This document shows positions 1 to 8,986 of a DNA stretch of 64,000 bases, piece by piece. Under the pieces are notes generated by a model. That model was not told where the DNA came from. It searched no databases and worked only from the letters and a program-made list of their open reading frames with translations. This stretch comes from an uncultured Balneola sp. (GTDB lineage Bacteria; Bacteroidota; Rhodothermia; Balneolales; Balneolaceae): positions 62,001-126,000 of the forward strand of contig CABZWK010000003.1 in NCBI GenBank assembly GCA_902529365.1. Direction: 5' to 3'. How positions within the stretch are numbered: the stretch's first letter is position 1; the number at the start of each line of letters is the position of its first letter. Both the position numbers and the translations under genes were made by a program.

Positions 1-921
1 ATGAAAGTTTTTAATAACCACATGTTTGTCGTTTCTGATGGACAGATTCATGGCATGCAAGTTTTCGATTTAACTAGACTACGGGCCTACGAAGGTGATA
101 TTATGCAATTCAAAGAAGACGCGCTCTACAATGTACTGGGTAATGCCCACAATATAGCCATTAACGAAGCTACAGGATTTGGATATGCTGTTGGTGTAAC
201 TCAAGCAGATACCTGCGGTTCTAGGAATAAAACAGGTTTACACATAATCGACCTAAATAAACCAAAAAATCCCACTTTTGCTGGTTGTTATAGTGACCCA
301 GCTACCGAAGTGTATTCACTCTTCAGCGCAGGGATTGGATATATACATGACACACAATGTATAATATATAACGGACCTGACGACCAACACAAAGATAAAG
401 AATTGTGCTTTAGTTCTGCTGAAGGAGCTGTTGTAATTACCGACGTTGATAACAAAAATAATCCTAAAACTTTATCAACAACTTCACACCCAGATATGAG
501 GTATTCTCATCAAGGTTGGCTTACAGAAGATCATCGATACTTTTTAATGAATGATGAATTAGATGAGCTCAATTTTGGACGTAATACCAAGACTTATATT
601 TGGGATGTATCCATCATCAATGAACCCACTTTTTTAGGGTATCACACGCACAATACCAACTCTATTGATCACAACCTATTTGTAAGAGGTGATTACTTAA
701 TACAATCTAATTACAGTAGCGGCCTTCGGGTTTTCGATTTATTTGATGTACATAATGCAAGTCTTAACAAAGTAGCCTATTTTGATACTGAGCCAAGCCA
801 TAATGATGCAAACTGGAATGGCTCATGGGGTAATTATCCTTATTTACCCAGTAGTATTATTTTAATTAGTGACATACGCAATGGTCTATTTATCGTTCGT
901 CCTGATTTTTTAGATAAATAA
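1..921 (+). CDS. choice-of-anchor B / LVIVD-repeat protein, 5' end outside the window
   Basis: The visible 306 residues carry repeated beta-propeller-like LVIVD units such as GMQVFDLTRLR, GLHIIDLNKP, AVVITDVDN and GLRVFDLFDV, which is the pattern of the choice-of-anchor B family of secreted proteins. The window opens on an ATG, but the protein starts in the middle of a repeat with no signal peptide. This Met is therefore probably internal, and the gene should begin upstream. The C-terminus stops right after the last repeat (LFIVRPDFLDK) and has no T9SS anchor. Molecular function is unknown for this family; surface or periplasmic location is inferred. It could only be the true start if the protein were cytoplasmic, which I think unlikely. 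Confidence 0.75.
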   Translation: MKVFNNHMFVVSDGQIHGMQVFDLTRLRAYEGDIMQFKEDALYNVLGNAHNIAINEATGFGYAVGVTQADTCGSRNKTGLHIIDLNKPKNPTFAGCYSDPATEVYSLFSAGIGYIHDTQCIIYNGPDDQHKDKELCFSSAEGAVVITDVDNKNNPKTLSTTSHPDMRYSHQGWLTEDHRYFLMNDELDELNFGRNTKTYIWDVSIINEPTFLGYHTHNTNSIDHNLFVRGDYLIQSNYSSGLRVFDLFDVHNASLNKVAYFDTEPSHNDANWNGSWGNYPYLPSSIILISDIRNGLFIVRPDFLDK

Positions 922-1116
922 TTGCTCATTTTTTTAGTTATACACAAACTTTCTTAAATTTAATATTAATTATTACTTAAATTTACAATTCTGCGTAACT
1001 CATTATTCATCACTATTTTTAGTTTTTATTTCAAAGATTGAATTTTGGCCTTTGCCGCAGACACAAAATTAAAAATATACTTCGGTATAACCCTTATTTA
1101 ACTACTATTCTAGCTA

Positions 1117-2343
1117 ATGGATTTATTTGATAAGCTGGCAAACCGACCCAGCCCCCTTGGACCCTTCACATCAGCCGGATATGGCTACTACACTTTTCCT
1201 AAATTAGAAGGACCTCTTGGACCTGAGATGAAATTTAATGGAAAAGATATGGTCGTTTGGAGCATTAACGACTATCTAGGTGTAGGTAGTAACGAAAAAA
1301 TTAAACAAGTTGACGCTGAGGCTACAGCAAAATACAGCTTGAGTGCACCAATGGGAGCTCGGTTGATGACAGGTAACTCTGACGAGCATGAAGCTCTTGA
1401 AAAAGAACTTGCTGCTTTTGTGCATAAAGAAGATGCACAGCTACTAAATTATGGTTACCAAGGAATCATGAGTGTAGTTCATGCCTTAGTTGACCGAAAT
1501 GATTATCTAATTTATGATGAGTTAAGCCATGCATGTATTGTAGACGGTAAACAATTAGCAATGGCGGATAAATCTGTATTCAAACATAACGACATAGAAA
1601 GTTTCAAAAAGCAGTTATATCGGGCAGCAGCAAAGAAAAAAGACAATTCTTCTATACTTGTAGTTACGGAAGGAGTATTCGGAATGACTGGTGATCTTGG
1701 TATTCTCCCTGAAATTATCAAGTTGAAAGAAGAAGTACCATTCCGCTTACTCGTCGATGATGCTCATGGGTTTGGAACCTTAGGACATGATGGGTCAGGA
1801 ACAGGCACTCAACTTAAATGTCAAGATGGAATTGATGTCTACTTTGGCACATTCGCTAAGGCAGTTGCCTTAGTTGGCGCTTTTATTGCTTCAGAACCTA
1901 GAGTCATTCAGTTTTTAAAGGCAAATGTACGAAGCCAGATATTTGCTAAATCACTACCCTTGCCAATTGTAGTTACTGCTAGAGAACGACTCAAAATGAT
2001 TCGCCAACATCCAGAGTGGAGAGAAAAACTTTGGTCAAACACATTAAAATTACGTGAGGGACTCATCAATATCGGATATAATGTGTTGCCTTCTGAAAGT
2101 CCTGTAACCCCTGTCTTAACCCAAGGTAGTACAGATCTATGTCAGGACATTATGCGAATTATGCGTGAAGAGCACGGTATTTTTGTTAGTGGTGTTGCGT
2201 ATCCAGTGGTTCCGAAGGGAGTGGTATTAATCCGACTTATCCCAACGGCCGCTCATAATGATGCACATATTGAAAAAACACTCACTGCTTTTGAAGCGAT
2301 CAAAGATTTTGTTGAGGCAGAAGCCTCTAAAATAAGTGCTTAA
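1117..2343 (+). CDS. alpha-oxoamine synthase family PLP enzyme (serine palmitoyltransferase / AONS-like)
   Basis: A 408-residue fold-type I PLP enzyme that condenses an amino acid with an acyl-CoA or acyl-ACP with decarboxylation. The layout matches the family: a YDELSHACIVDG stretch with the PLP-stacking His, VDDAHGFGTLG with the Asp/His pair that contacts the cofactor, and GTFAKAVALVGAF with the Schiff-base lysine at residue 248. Length is normal for the family (about 390-420). The sequence alone does not separate serine palmitoyltransferase (sphingolipid synthesis) from 8-amino-7-oxononanoate synthase (biotin) or a relative. No biotin gene lies nearby, so a sphingolipid or sulfonolipid role is the more natural guess in this phylum. 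It stands alone and is followed by a clear terminator. Confidence 0.8.
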   Translation: MDLFDKLANRPSPLGPFTSAGYGYYTFPKLEGPLGPEMKFNGKDMVVWSINDYLGVGSNEKIKQVDAEATAKYSLSAPMGARLMTGNSDEHEALEKELAAFVHKEDAQLLNYGYQGIMSVVHALVDRNDYLIYDELSHACIVDGKQLAMADKSVFKHNDIESFKKQLYRAAAKKKDNSSILVVTEGVFGMTGDLGILPEIIKLKEEVPFRLLVDDAHGFGTLGHDGSGTGTQLKCQDGIDVYFGTFAKAVALVGAFIASEPRVIQFLKANVRSQIFAKSLPLPIVVTARERLKMIRQHPEWREKLWSNTLKLREGLINIGYNVLPSESPVTPVLTQGSTDLCQDIMRIMREEHGIFVSGVAYPVVPKGVVLIRLIPTAAHNDAHIEKTLTAFEAIKDFVEAEASKISA

Positions 2344-2361
2344 GAAAACGTTTGACATGAT

Positions 2362-2399
2362 TCTCTGAAAAGCTCATTTTTCGGAGATCCTGTTTTTTT
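2362..2399 (+). terminator. rho-independent terminator after the oxoamine synthase
   Basis: A 10-bp stem (2362-2371 with 2378-2387, one G-U pair) with a short loop is followed by seven T at 2393-2399. It begins 19 bases after the stop codon of the upstream gene, on the same strand. Confidence 0.65.
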
Positions 2400-2568
2400 G
2401 TAGCTCACATGCTTGGATGTACTTTAAAGCTTTCAAAAATCAATACTTCGCCTCTTCTCCTTCTCTACACTTATACTATTCTAGTACTACATATCTAGTG
2501 ATTCAAACTGTTCACTAGGCTATTTAACCTTTAAAAGATTGCTGAGCAGTTACTAGTATATTAAAATA

Positions 2569-3546
2569 TCAGATAAGTCCATCTCTTTTATCAGGATTTA
2601 ACCAATTACTATGAATGCTTTGATGCGTGGAATATTTTTGTAAAAAAATAAGAATCAGCAATAAAGACAAAAACATGGCAATTACCCCAGATATACCGGC
2701 TTCAGGACCAAATAACCCTCCAGTCCACCAATCTGGTCCGGTTGATTGAACGTATAAAATGGATTCCGACCAAGGTAGCCCACTTACCTTAAACCCAAAT
2801 ACCCCTCCTAAAATAAAATTCCATGCACTATGTAGACCTATAGAAAGGGCTAGGTTACCTGTCCAAATGAAAGGAAAAGCCAATAAAATACCTGCCAAAC
2901 TAATCGTTATAAAGGTGATATAAGACGCATTTGGATTTAGTAGATGAGCCGAAGAAAATATTAGAGAGGATAGCATCACGGCAATAACGAGCGCTGTCCT
3001 ATCAGAAATACACTTCCACCGAATCCCTTCCTTAAGATTAATAAGTACATACCCCCTCAGCATAAGTTCTTCATAGAACCCGACTGCCATCATTTGGACA
3101 AGAAAAAGAAAAATTAAATAATACCATGAGGAAGTTATACGTACTAATTGAGTGCGATCATCAATTACCATACTTTCGGTTGCATATTGCGTCACATATT
3201 CGGCTAGTTCAACACTAAAAAAACCTAACAAACAACCAATGCTAACCATCAAACTTAATGCTAACAAACCAATTACCCAACCAGCTATATAATGGGTTAA
3301 TGATATTGAATTCCAATACAATCCACCTTGGTACCATGGATTATCTTTAGTAATTCGATGATCCGTTAAAAATAAGTTTAATCGGTACCAGATGTAGGCA
3401 ATGGGTGGAACAAACATCCATTGCCAACCTGCCATAGGGATATACTGTATAAACCCAACCAAGAATATCATAATTACACTAAAGAATATAATTCGTAGAC
3501 CTGAACGAAATCTTCTTTCTTTATAATTAAATAGCGGATTTATCAT
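2569..3546 (-). CDS. CPBP family intramembrane glutamic endopeptidase
   Basis: A polytopic inner-membrane protein of 325 residues with the three signature motifs of the CPBP (CAAX protease/bacteriocin-processing, ABI) family: EExxxR at E159, E160 and R164; FxxxH ending at H201; and HxxxN at H239-N243. Several hydrophobic segments surround them (about 18-36, 88-110, 140-157, 186-200, 212-232 and near the C-terminus). The family cleaves substrates within the membrane. The substrate here cannot be told, and neighbours give no clue because the gene stands alone between two opposite-strand genes. The ATG start gives a short cytoplasmic N-terminus ahead of the first membrane helix. Confidence 0.85.
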   Translation of the reverse strand: MINPLFNYKERRFRSGLRIIFFSVIMIFLVGFIQYIPMAGWQWMFVPPIAYIWYRLNLFLTDHRITKDNPWYQGGLYWNSISLTHYIAGWVIGLLALSLMVSIGCLLGFFSVELAEYVTQYATESMVIDDRTQLVRITSSWYYLIFLFLVQMMAVGFYEELMLRGYVLINLKEGIRWKCISDRTALVIAVMLSSLIFSSAHLLNPNASYITFITISLAGILLAFPFIWTGNLALSIGLHSAWNFILGGVFGFKVSGLPWSESILYVQSTGPDWWTGGLFGPEAGISGVIAMFLSLLLILIFLQKYSTHQSIHSNWLNPDKRDGLI

Positions 3547-3798
3547 CTAAAGAATCACCATATCAATTAACTTTTATATTTATTGATAATTCAGAAAACA
3601 CCCTCGTGAGAGCTTAGGGAAAGTTTAGTATTAACATTAAAATCATTCATTAATATTAAGTTAAAACTTGTTTCTTATTATACCTAGGAAACTTGGTTTT
3701 AGATTGTTTCTACCTGTTCGATAAGCATTGGTATACAAGACAATTATTGATATATTCTTCATAATCTAAAAACTATTTACAAGATAATTAATGTCATT

Positions 3799-4155
3799 AT
3801 GCTATATACAATTCTAATCATTACTATTGCCATTATTTGCGCGTTACTAATTGTTGTTGTATTACTTCAGAACGGGACTGGGCAAGGTCTTTCAGGAATC
3901 GGTGCAACATCAATGGGGGGGAGTTCTGGACTTGGCGCAAGAAGAACGGCTGATTTATTATCAAAGGCGACATCTTACTTGGGAGGCGCTTTTCTCATTT
4001 TATGTGTACTTGCTAATTTTGTAATTGATAAACCGGAAACAGAAAATAGCATTCTGCAAGGTGGAGCTCCACTAATGCAAGACAATGCTGTGCCAGCAAT
4101 GCAATCTTTTGATGACGGCATATTACCAAATGACGAAAATCAACCAATTGACTAA
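3799..4155 (+). CDS. secG: preprotein translocase subunit SecG
   Basis: A 118-residue protein with the SecG plan: a first membrane helix (residues 2-24), a glycine/serine-rich cytoplasmic loop containing LLQNGTGQGLSG and GGSSGLGARR, and a second helix (about 58-76). A roughly 40-residue hydrophilic tail follows, as is common in this phylum. SecG assists SecYEG-mediated export, with SecA (encoded at 23.2-26.6 kb) as the motor. The gap to the next gene is only 21 bases, so it probably leads an operon with the TPR and phosphatase genes. No Shine-Dalgarno sequence is visible before the ATG. Confidence 0.9.
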   Translation: MLYTILIITIAIICALLIVVVLLQNGTGQGLSGIGATSMGGSSGLGARRTADLLSKATSYLGGAFLILCVLANFVIDKPETENSILQGGAPLMQDNAVPAMQSFDDGILPNDENQPID

Positions 4156-4176
4156 CCGTAAATAATTAGTTTTAAA

Positions 4177-5733
4177 ATGAAAGTACTTAAAATTCTTGCA
4201 CTGACATTTAGTGTTGCATTATATACAGCCACAATATTTGCTCAAGAGACTAAATTGATACCTCTAACTACTAATTCTGAAAAAGCCTTAGAATTAATGA
4301 GGACAGTAATGGCTAATGCTGAAGAATTCAGAGGTAATGATAACCCGCCTCTATTGGAAGAAATATTAAGACTTGATCCCAACTTCTATTTTGCAAAAAC
4401 CTATAATTCAATATTAATTGAAAATAATACTTATAGAACAAATCTGAATAATGCTTACGAAAATAGAAGTAATGTCTCTGAAATTGAAGAAAAAATAATT
4501 GAGGCTACTTACCAACAGTATATTAATTTAAATATTGTACTAGCAGATAAAATAATTGATGACTTAATTTCTAAATATCCAGAATATTACCAAATACGCT
4601 TAGTATCTGCCGATTTAAAAAATGATTTGAAGGACCCTTATGCTAAGGATTTAAGATATGCAGAAATCTTGGAGCAAAATCCCAATTCATTTCCAGCATT
4701 ATTTCTAAGAGCACAATTACATTTTCCAGTTGACAATGACATAGTTAATTTTCCAATTGAAGATAGAGATTTAGACATAGCGGCTAGTTATTTAATGAAA
4801 GCTGCAAGTATACAGCCAAAAAATCCAGGGCCACAACGATTTTTAGGCAATGTATACAGAGGGCAGAATAACTTGAGTATGGCAAAGCAGGCATATGAAA
4901 GTTCTAGATTATTGATGGGCGAACCAGACGAAATAGATTCTAGGTATTCAAATATTTTATTAATGCTTGGGCATGTTGAAACTTTTGGCGGGAATTATAA
5001 AGAGGCGAGAAAATTATATGATGAGAGTCTTGAATTTTTAGATTTCAAACAAAAACCAAATCTCTACCAATATCCTGTATTTACATACTTTTATGAAAGA
5101 GATTACGATCAAGCTATAATTGCTTTCACAAAAATGCGCAGTGAAATTCTCAACTCAAATGAAGATGCACAATGGAAAACTGTTAACAGTATACTTATGG
5201 AAGAGAATATATTTGTTTCACATTTACATAATCAGGATGAGCAAGGAGCAAATAAATCGTTGCAGCAAATATCTACATTCAAAAGAAACGATTTGAATTC
5301 ATATTTAACTTCTGGAGCAAGCCGCGAACAACTTTTGACAATAAAGAACAACAATGATATAGATTTGCAAGAGCTAAGGCTTTGGAAAGATATTATTTTT
5401 GGTGCACCTAATGTAGAACAACAGCTCAATAGATTGAAATCATTACTTGAAAAAAATCTTGCTCAAGATCCAAATGCAATGACTTTATATCACAAATATA
5501 GTGGCTATGCTGCATTAATGGCTGGGGATAATCAAGCAGCAATTAGACATTACTCTACAGTATCAGATATTGAAATGGACGATGATAATTATCATAGTTA
5601 TTTCTATGCTTTAGCACTGAGAGGAAGTGGTGATACGGAAAGAAGTTCTGCTATTTTAAAAAGGGTGGCTGAAAATACATTTGCAACTCGCGGCGCCGCA
5701 TTGGTTCAAATGCTTGCTAAACGCCAACTCTAA
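4177..5733 (+). CDS. secreted TPR-repeat protein of unknown function
   Basis: A 518-residue protein with a signal peptide (residues 1-22, ending ATIFAQ) and degenerate helical repeats of TPR type throughout, for example around PGPQRFLGNVYRGQNNLSMAKQ and the stretch with MLGHVETFGGNYKEARKLY. No catalytic motif is visible. It lies 19 bases upstream of the propeller/PP2C phosphatase on the same strand and is strongly AT-rich like it. I infer co-transcription and a possible periplasmic partner role for the phosphatase's sensor domain. Function is otherwise unknown. Confidence 0.75.
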   Translation: MKVLKILALTFSVALYTATIFAQETKLIPLTTNSEKALELMRTVMANAEEFRGNDNPPLLEEILRLDPNFYFAKTYNSILIENNTYRTNLNNAYENRSNVSEIEEKIIEATYQQYINLNIVLADKIIDDLISKYPEYYQIRLVSADLKNDLKDPYAKDLRYAEILEQNPNSFPALFLRAQLHFPVDNDIVNFPIEDRDLDIAASYLMKAASIQPKNPGPQRFLGNVYRGQNNLSMAKQAYESSRLLMGEPDEIDSRYSNILLMLGHVETFGGNYKEARKLYDESLEFLDFKQKPNLYQYPVFTYFYERDYDQAIIAFTKMRSEILNSNEDAQWKTVNSILMEENIFVSHLHNQDEQGANKSLQQISTFKRNDLNSYLTSGASREQLLTIKNNNDIDLQELRLWKDIIFGAPNVEQQLNRLKSLLEKNLAQDPNAMTLYHKYSGYAALMAGDNQAAIRHYSTVSDIEMDDDNYHSYFYALALRGSGDTERSSAILKRVAENTFATRGAALVQMLAKRQL

Positions 5734-5752
5734 GAATCGATAAGAGTAAATA

Positions 5753-8700
5753 ATGATCTTCCAAAATAAGTACTTATCGTTACTAATTGTCTTTTTAACC
5801 TTTCATCCATTTTTAGATGCTCAAATATCTCAATCAATAAATGGATTATCATCTAATTATATTGAATCAGTTAAATCTGATGAATTTGGTATTATATGGA
5901 TTGGAACAAATGAAGGTTTAAATGCCCTTATTGACGGACGAATTTATCAGTATCAATCAGATCTAAGTGATCCCAGCTCTCTACTAAATACTCAAATTAA
6001 TGATATTTATGTAACGGATAATAATACAGTCATTGCACTATCTAATGAAGGGCTAAATATTTTTCAAAGATCAAATAACTCATTTAAGCAAATACTTACA
6101 GAAACAAGGCCAATATCTTTGTACGAAGACCCTTTTTCAAATAATATATACATAGCTACAGAGAATAGTGGTTTAATTATCTTAAATAGTGAATTAGAAA
6201 TAAGTCAATCTTATAAATTTGATGTGTTTGATCCTTCAACAATATCAACGAATAATTTGACTTCGCTATTAGACAATAGTGGTATCCATTTCGAACAGAA
6301 TAAGATATGGGTTGCAACAGATCGAGGTTTAAATATTATAAATCGCGTTGACAGTAGTGTGAGTAGACGGTTAGAGAATGCTAAAGGAAGTCTATCTTCA
6401 AATGCTATAAATGGCTTTTCGAATTTAAAAACTGCTAGTTCAATAAGTGGCGCTGGGGTTGATTATATTCTCATTGGTACCAACAGAGGACTAGATATTT
6501 ATGATAAAAAAAATAACAACATTATTAACGTAGAGCAATTTAATAATAATGATATAGAGTATCTGACTAATCTAAATTCTAATCTTTTTGCGATGTTAGT
6601 TAATTCAAAACTAACATTACTAGAATATGATACAATCAATCAAAAATTTGAATCAAAAATAATCGTAAATGAAAAAAATAATTCTACTTTTGAAAGCATA
6701 TACCAATATGAAAATTATCTAGTAGCAACAGGTGAAGATTACTTATATATCTATGATGAAGATTTTAGAGTTATTTTTGAAAAAACAACAGACTATCCCA
6801 TATCTGAAGTGAATATTAAAGAAAATGTTTTATGGGTTGGTACTCAAAATGGTTTAACAAAATATAATTTAAAGGGATCTTTAATTAAAAGATTAGGAGA
6901 TGGTACCGATTATTATTCTCGTAATGAGTATTACGAAATTCAGTTAAAAGATAACATGTTTTTTGTAAATGATATTTTAAATGAAAATACTTATGAAATT
7001 GAAGTATCAGAAGATTTCGTAAATGATAACAACAAAAAGATTATCCTAGAAAGCAACTATCTGCTAGCATTAGCCAATAGCACGCTTTATTTTTATAATT
7101 TAGATTTTAGTTTCTTTGCATTACAATTTAGTAACAATTTTGAGTTAGAATTAGGTGAAGTTCATAATATTGAGCTTAATGAAGAGTCTTTTTATGTAAC
7201 TACTAGTAACGCAACCTATGAATTTGAATCAGATTTAAATAGTTTTTCAGAATTCACATTTATTTTTCCAAAAAATGAGTATGTCTATGATGAATTAATA
7301 AGTCCAAATGTACCGCCGAAGTTTATTGATATTGAAAGAATTGACAACAATCTGTGGATTTCAAGTGATATCAAGACTCTTTCCATTCACCATATAGAAA
7401 ATTTAGACGACACATTAAATTTTGACTTCACAGATAATGGATCTAATGCTCTAAGTACATTAAATAAAATCGATAATCTTTATTATGATAAAGAGAATAA
7501 CACAATGTACGGTGGAACCAGCGGAAGAGGGTTATATACATTTGATCTAGAATCAAAAACTATTAATAGAATTACAAAAGAAGACGGATTATTATCCAAT
7601 AATATATCTGATATTTACAATCAAGATGGTATTCTATTTGTTCAAAGTGGGCAAGGTATAAATTTAATTAAGGATGGAAAAATCCGCTCAATAACAGAAG
7701 AAGACGGACTTTTTATGACATCTTTCAATAAAAAGTCTATTCACCAAATTGACAGCACAAATATTGTACTAAGTGGAACAGATGGGCTTTATCAATTTGA
7801 TTATGGAGATTTGTATGAAATTGATGCTTCAAATGAAATAAAATTATTCAAAGTTATAGGCTATGATAAATTCAATAATCCTTATCCTATCCAAATTGTT
7901 GATAACAAAATACAGATAGATTATCAACTAACATCACTGTTGTTTGACGTTTATATTGGTAACCACTACAAATCAGACAATAATAGGTTCTATTATAGTA
8001 TTAATAATGCTCCTTATAATGCAAACATTAATGGAAGCCAAATTGTTATCTCCTCACTACCATATTATGGATCAGAATTAAGTATATACCTTGTTGATGC
8101 AAATGGAAATCGATCTCTTAATGAAATAGAGATAGCTATAACCAATAAACCTCCCTTTTGGTTTAGTTACCAAGCATTCCTTCTATATGTTATCGCTCTA
8201 ATCGGTATTTATTGGTTAATCCAGAAAAGGCGAGTTGAAAAAGCAAAAGATGAGTTTGAAAAAGAAAGACGAGAAAAGGAATTAAATGAAGCCAGAGATT
8301 TACAACAAAGCTTACTACCCAAAATAACACCAACAACAAATATTTTCGATATTAGCACATATCTACAATCTGCTAATGAAATGGGTGGTGATTACTTCGA
8401 TTTCATTGAGTTTGAAGACAAACTTTACAGTATATGTGGTGATGCAACAGGCCATGGTGTAACTTCAGGAATTATGGTTTCCGTTACTAAGGCTGGTTTA
8501 AATGGTGTTGAATTAGATTCTCCATCCACCATGCTAAGTAAATTAAATACTATTGTTAAAAAAGTGAATTTTGGTAGAATTCGTATGAGTTTATCAGTAG
8601 TTAAACTTGAAGAGAATTCAATAGAAATAAGTTCAGCTGCAATGCCACCTTATTTTATATACAGTGCAAAGAACAATAAACTAAACGAGGTGTTAATTCC

Positions 8701-8986
8701 TAATTTGCCTTTGGGTGGATTAAGTCTAACTCAATATGAGTCTAAAAAACATGATTTTGAAGTTGGTGATATTCTAGTAATGATGTCAGACGGATTACCA
8801 GAATTACCTAATGATTCAAATGAGTTATTGGATTATGAAGCTATATATGATGAAATATTTGATAATATTGATAAAAGTGCTAAACAAATTTCAAATGCAC
8901 TATTAGGATTAGGTAAGAAATGGCGTTCTCATCTAGATGACTTACCAGATGATATAACACTAGTTGTTATAAAGAAAGTTGCTTAA
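5753..8986 (+). CDS. transmembrane sensor phosphatase: two-component-type propeller + PP2C (SpoIIE/RsbU) domain
   Basis: Of 1077 residues, the first 23 are a signal peptide. Residues about 25-700 show the repeats of two-component regulator propellers (IWIGTNEGLNAL, LWVGTQNGLTKY, MYGGTSGRGLYTF), followed by a Y_Y_Y-like beta domain. A membrane helix spans about 803-823, then a charged coiled stretch ends in ARDLQQSLLP, the typical linker of SpoIIE-type phosphatases. The cytoplasmic PP2C domain (about 855-1077) keeps its metal-binding aspartates: GGDYFD, GDATGHG (D897), MSDG (D1013) and DDIT (D1066-D1067). It should dephosphorylate a STAS antagonist in response to a periplasmic signal. Its 3' end overlaps by 4 bases the convergent operon encoding just such a STAS protein and its kinase. 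The usual arrangement for these propellers is a hybrid histidine kinase; fusion to PP2C is less common. Confidence 0.85.
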   Translation: MIFQNKYLSLLIVFLTFHPFLDAQISQSINGLSSNYIESVKSDEFGIIWIGTNEGLNALIDGRIYQYQSDLSDPSSLLNTQINDIYVTDNNTVIALSNEGLNIFQRSNNSFKQILTETRPISLYEDPFSNNIYIATENSGLIILNSELEISQSYKFDVFDPSTISTNNLTSLLDNSGIHFEQNKIWVATDRGLNIINRVDSSVSRRLENAKGSLSSNAINGFSNLKTASSISGAGVDYILIGTNRGLDIYDKKNNNIINVEQFNNNDIEYLTNLNSNLFAMLVNSKLTLLEYDTINQKFESKIIVNEKNNSTFESIYQYENYLVATGEDYLYIYDEDFRVIFEKTTDYPISEVNIKENVLWVGTQNGLTKYNLKGSLIKRLGDGTDYYSRNEYYEIQLKDNMFFVNDILNENTYEIEVSEDFVNDNNKKIILESNYLLALANSTLYFYNLDFSFFALQFSNNFELELGEVHNIELNEESFYVTTSNATYEFESDLNSFSEFTFIFPKNEYVYDELISPNVPPKFIDIERIDNNLWISSDIKTLSIHHIENLDDTLNFDFTDNGSNALSTLNKIDNLYYDKENNTMYGGTSGRGLYTFDLESKTINRITKEDGLLSNNISDIYNQDGILFVQSGQGINLIKDGKIRSITEEDGLFMTSFNKKSIHQIDSTNIVLSGTDGLYQFDYGDLYEIDASNEIKLFKVIGYDKFNNPYPIQIVDNKIQIDYQLTSLLFDVYIGNHYKSDNNRFYYSINNAPYNANINGSQIVISSLPYYGSELSIYLVDANGNRSLNEIEIAITNKPPFWFSYQAFLLYVIALIGIYWLIQKRRVEKAKDEFEKERREKELNEARDLQQSLLPKITPTTNIFDISTYLQSANEMGGDYFDFIEFEDKLYSICGDATGHGVTSGIMVSVTKAGLNGVELDSPSTMLSKLNTIVKKVNFGRIRMSLSVVKLEENSIEISSAAMPPYFIYSAKNNKLNEVLIPNLPLGGLSLTQYESKKHDFEVGDILVMMSDGLPELPNDSNELLDYEAIYDEIFDNIDKSAKQISNALLGLGKKWRSHLDDLPDDITLVVIKKVA

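Noticed and set aside
938-946. TTATACACA, a DnaA-box-like sequence
   Set aside because: Only one copy was seen, with no cluster, no AT-rich unwinding repeats and no dnaA or dnaN beside it, so it is not evidence for an origin.
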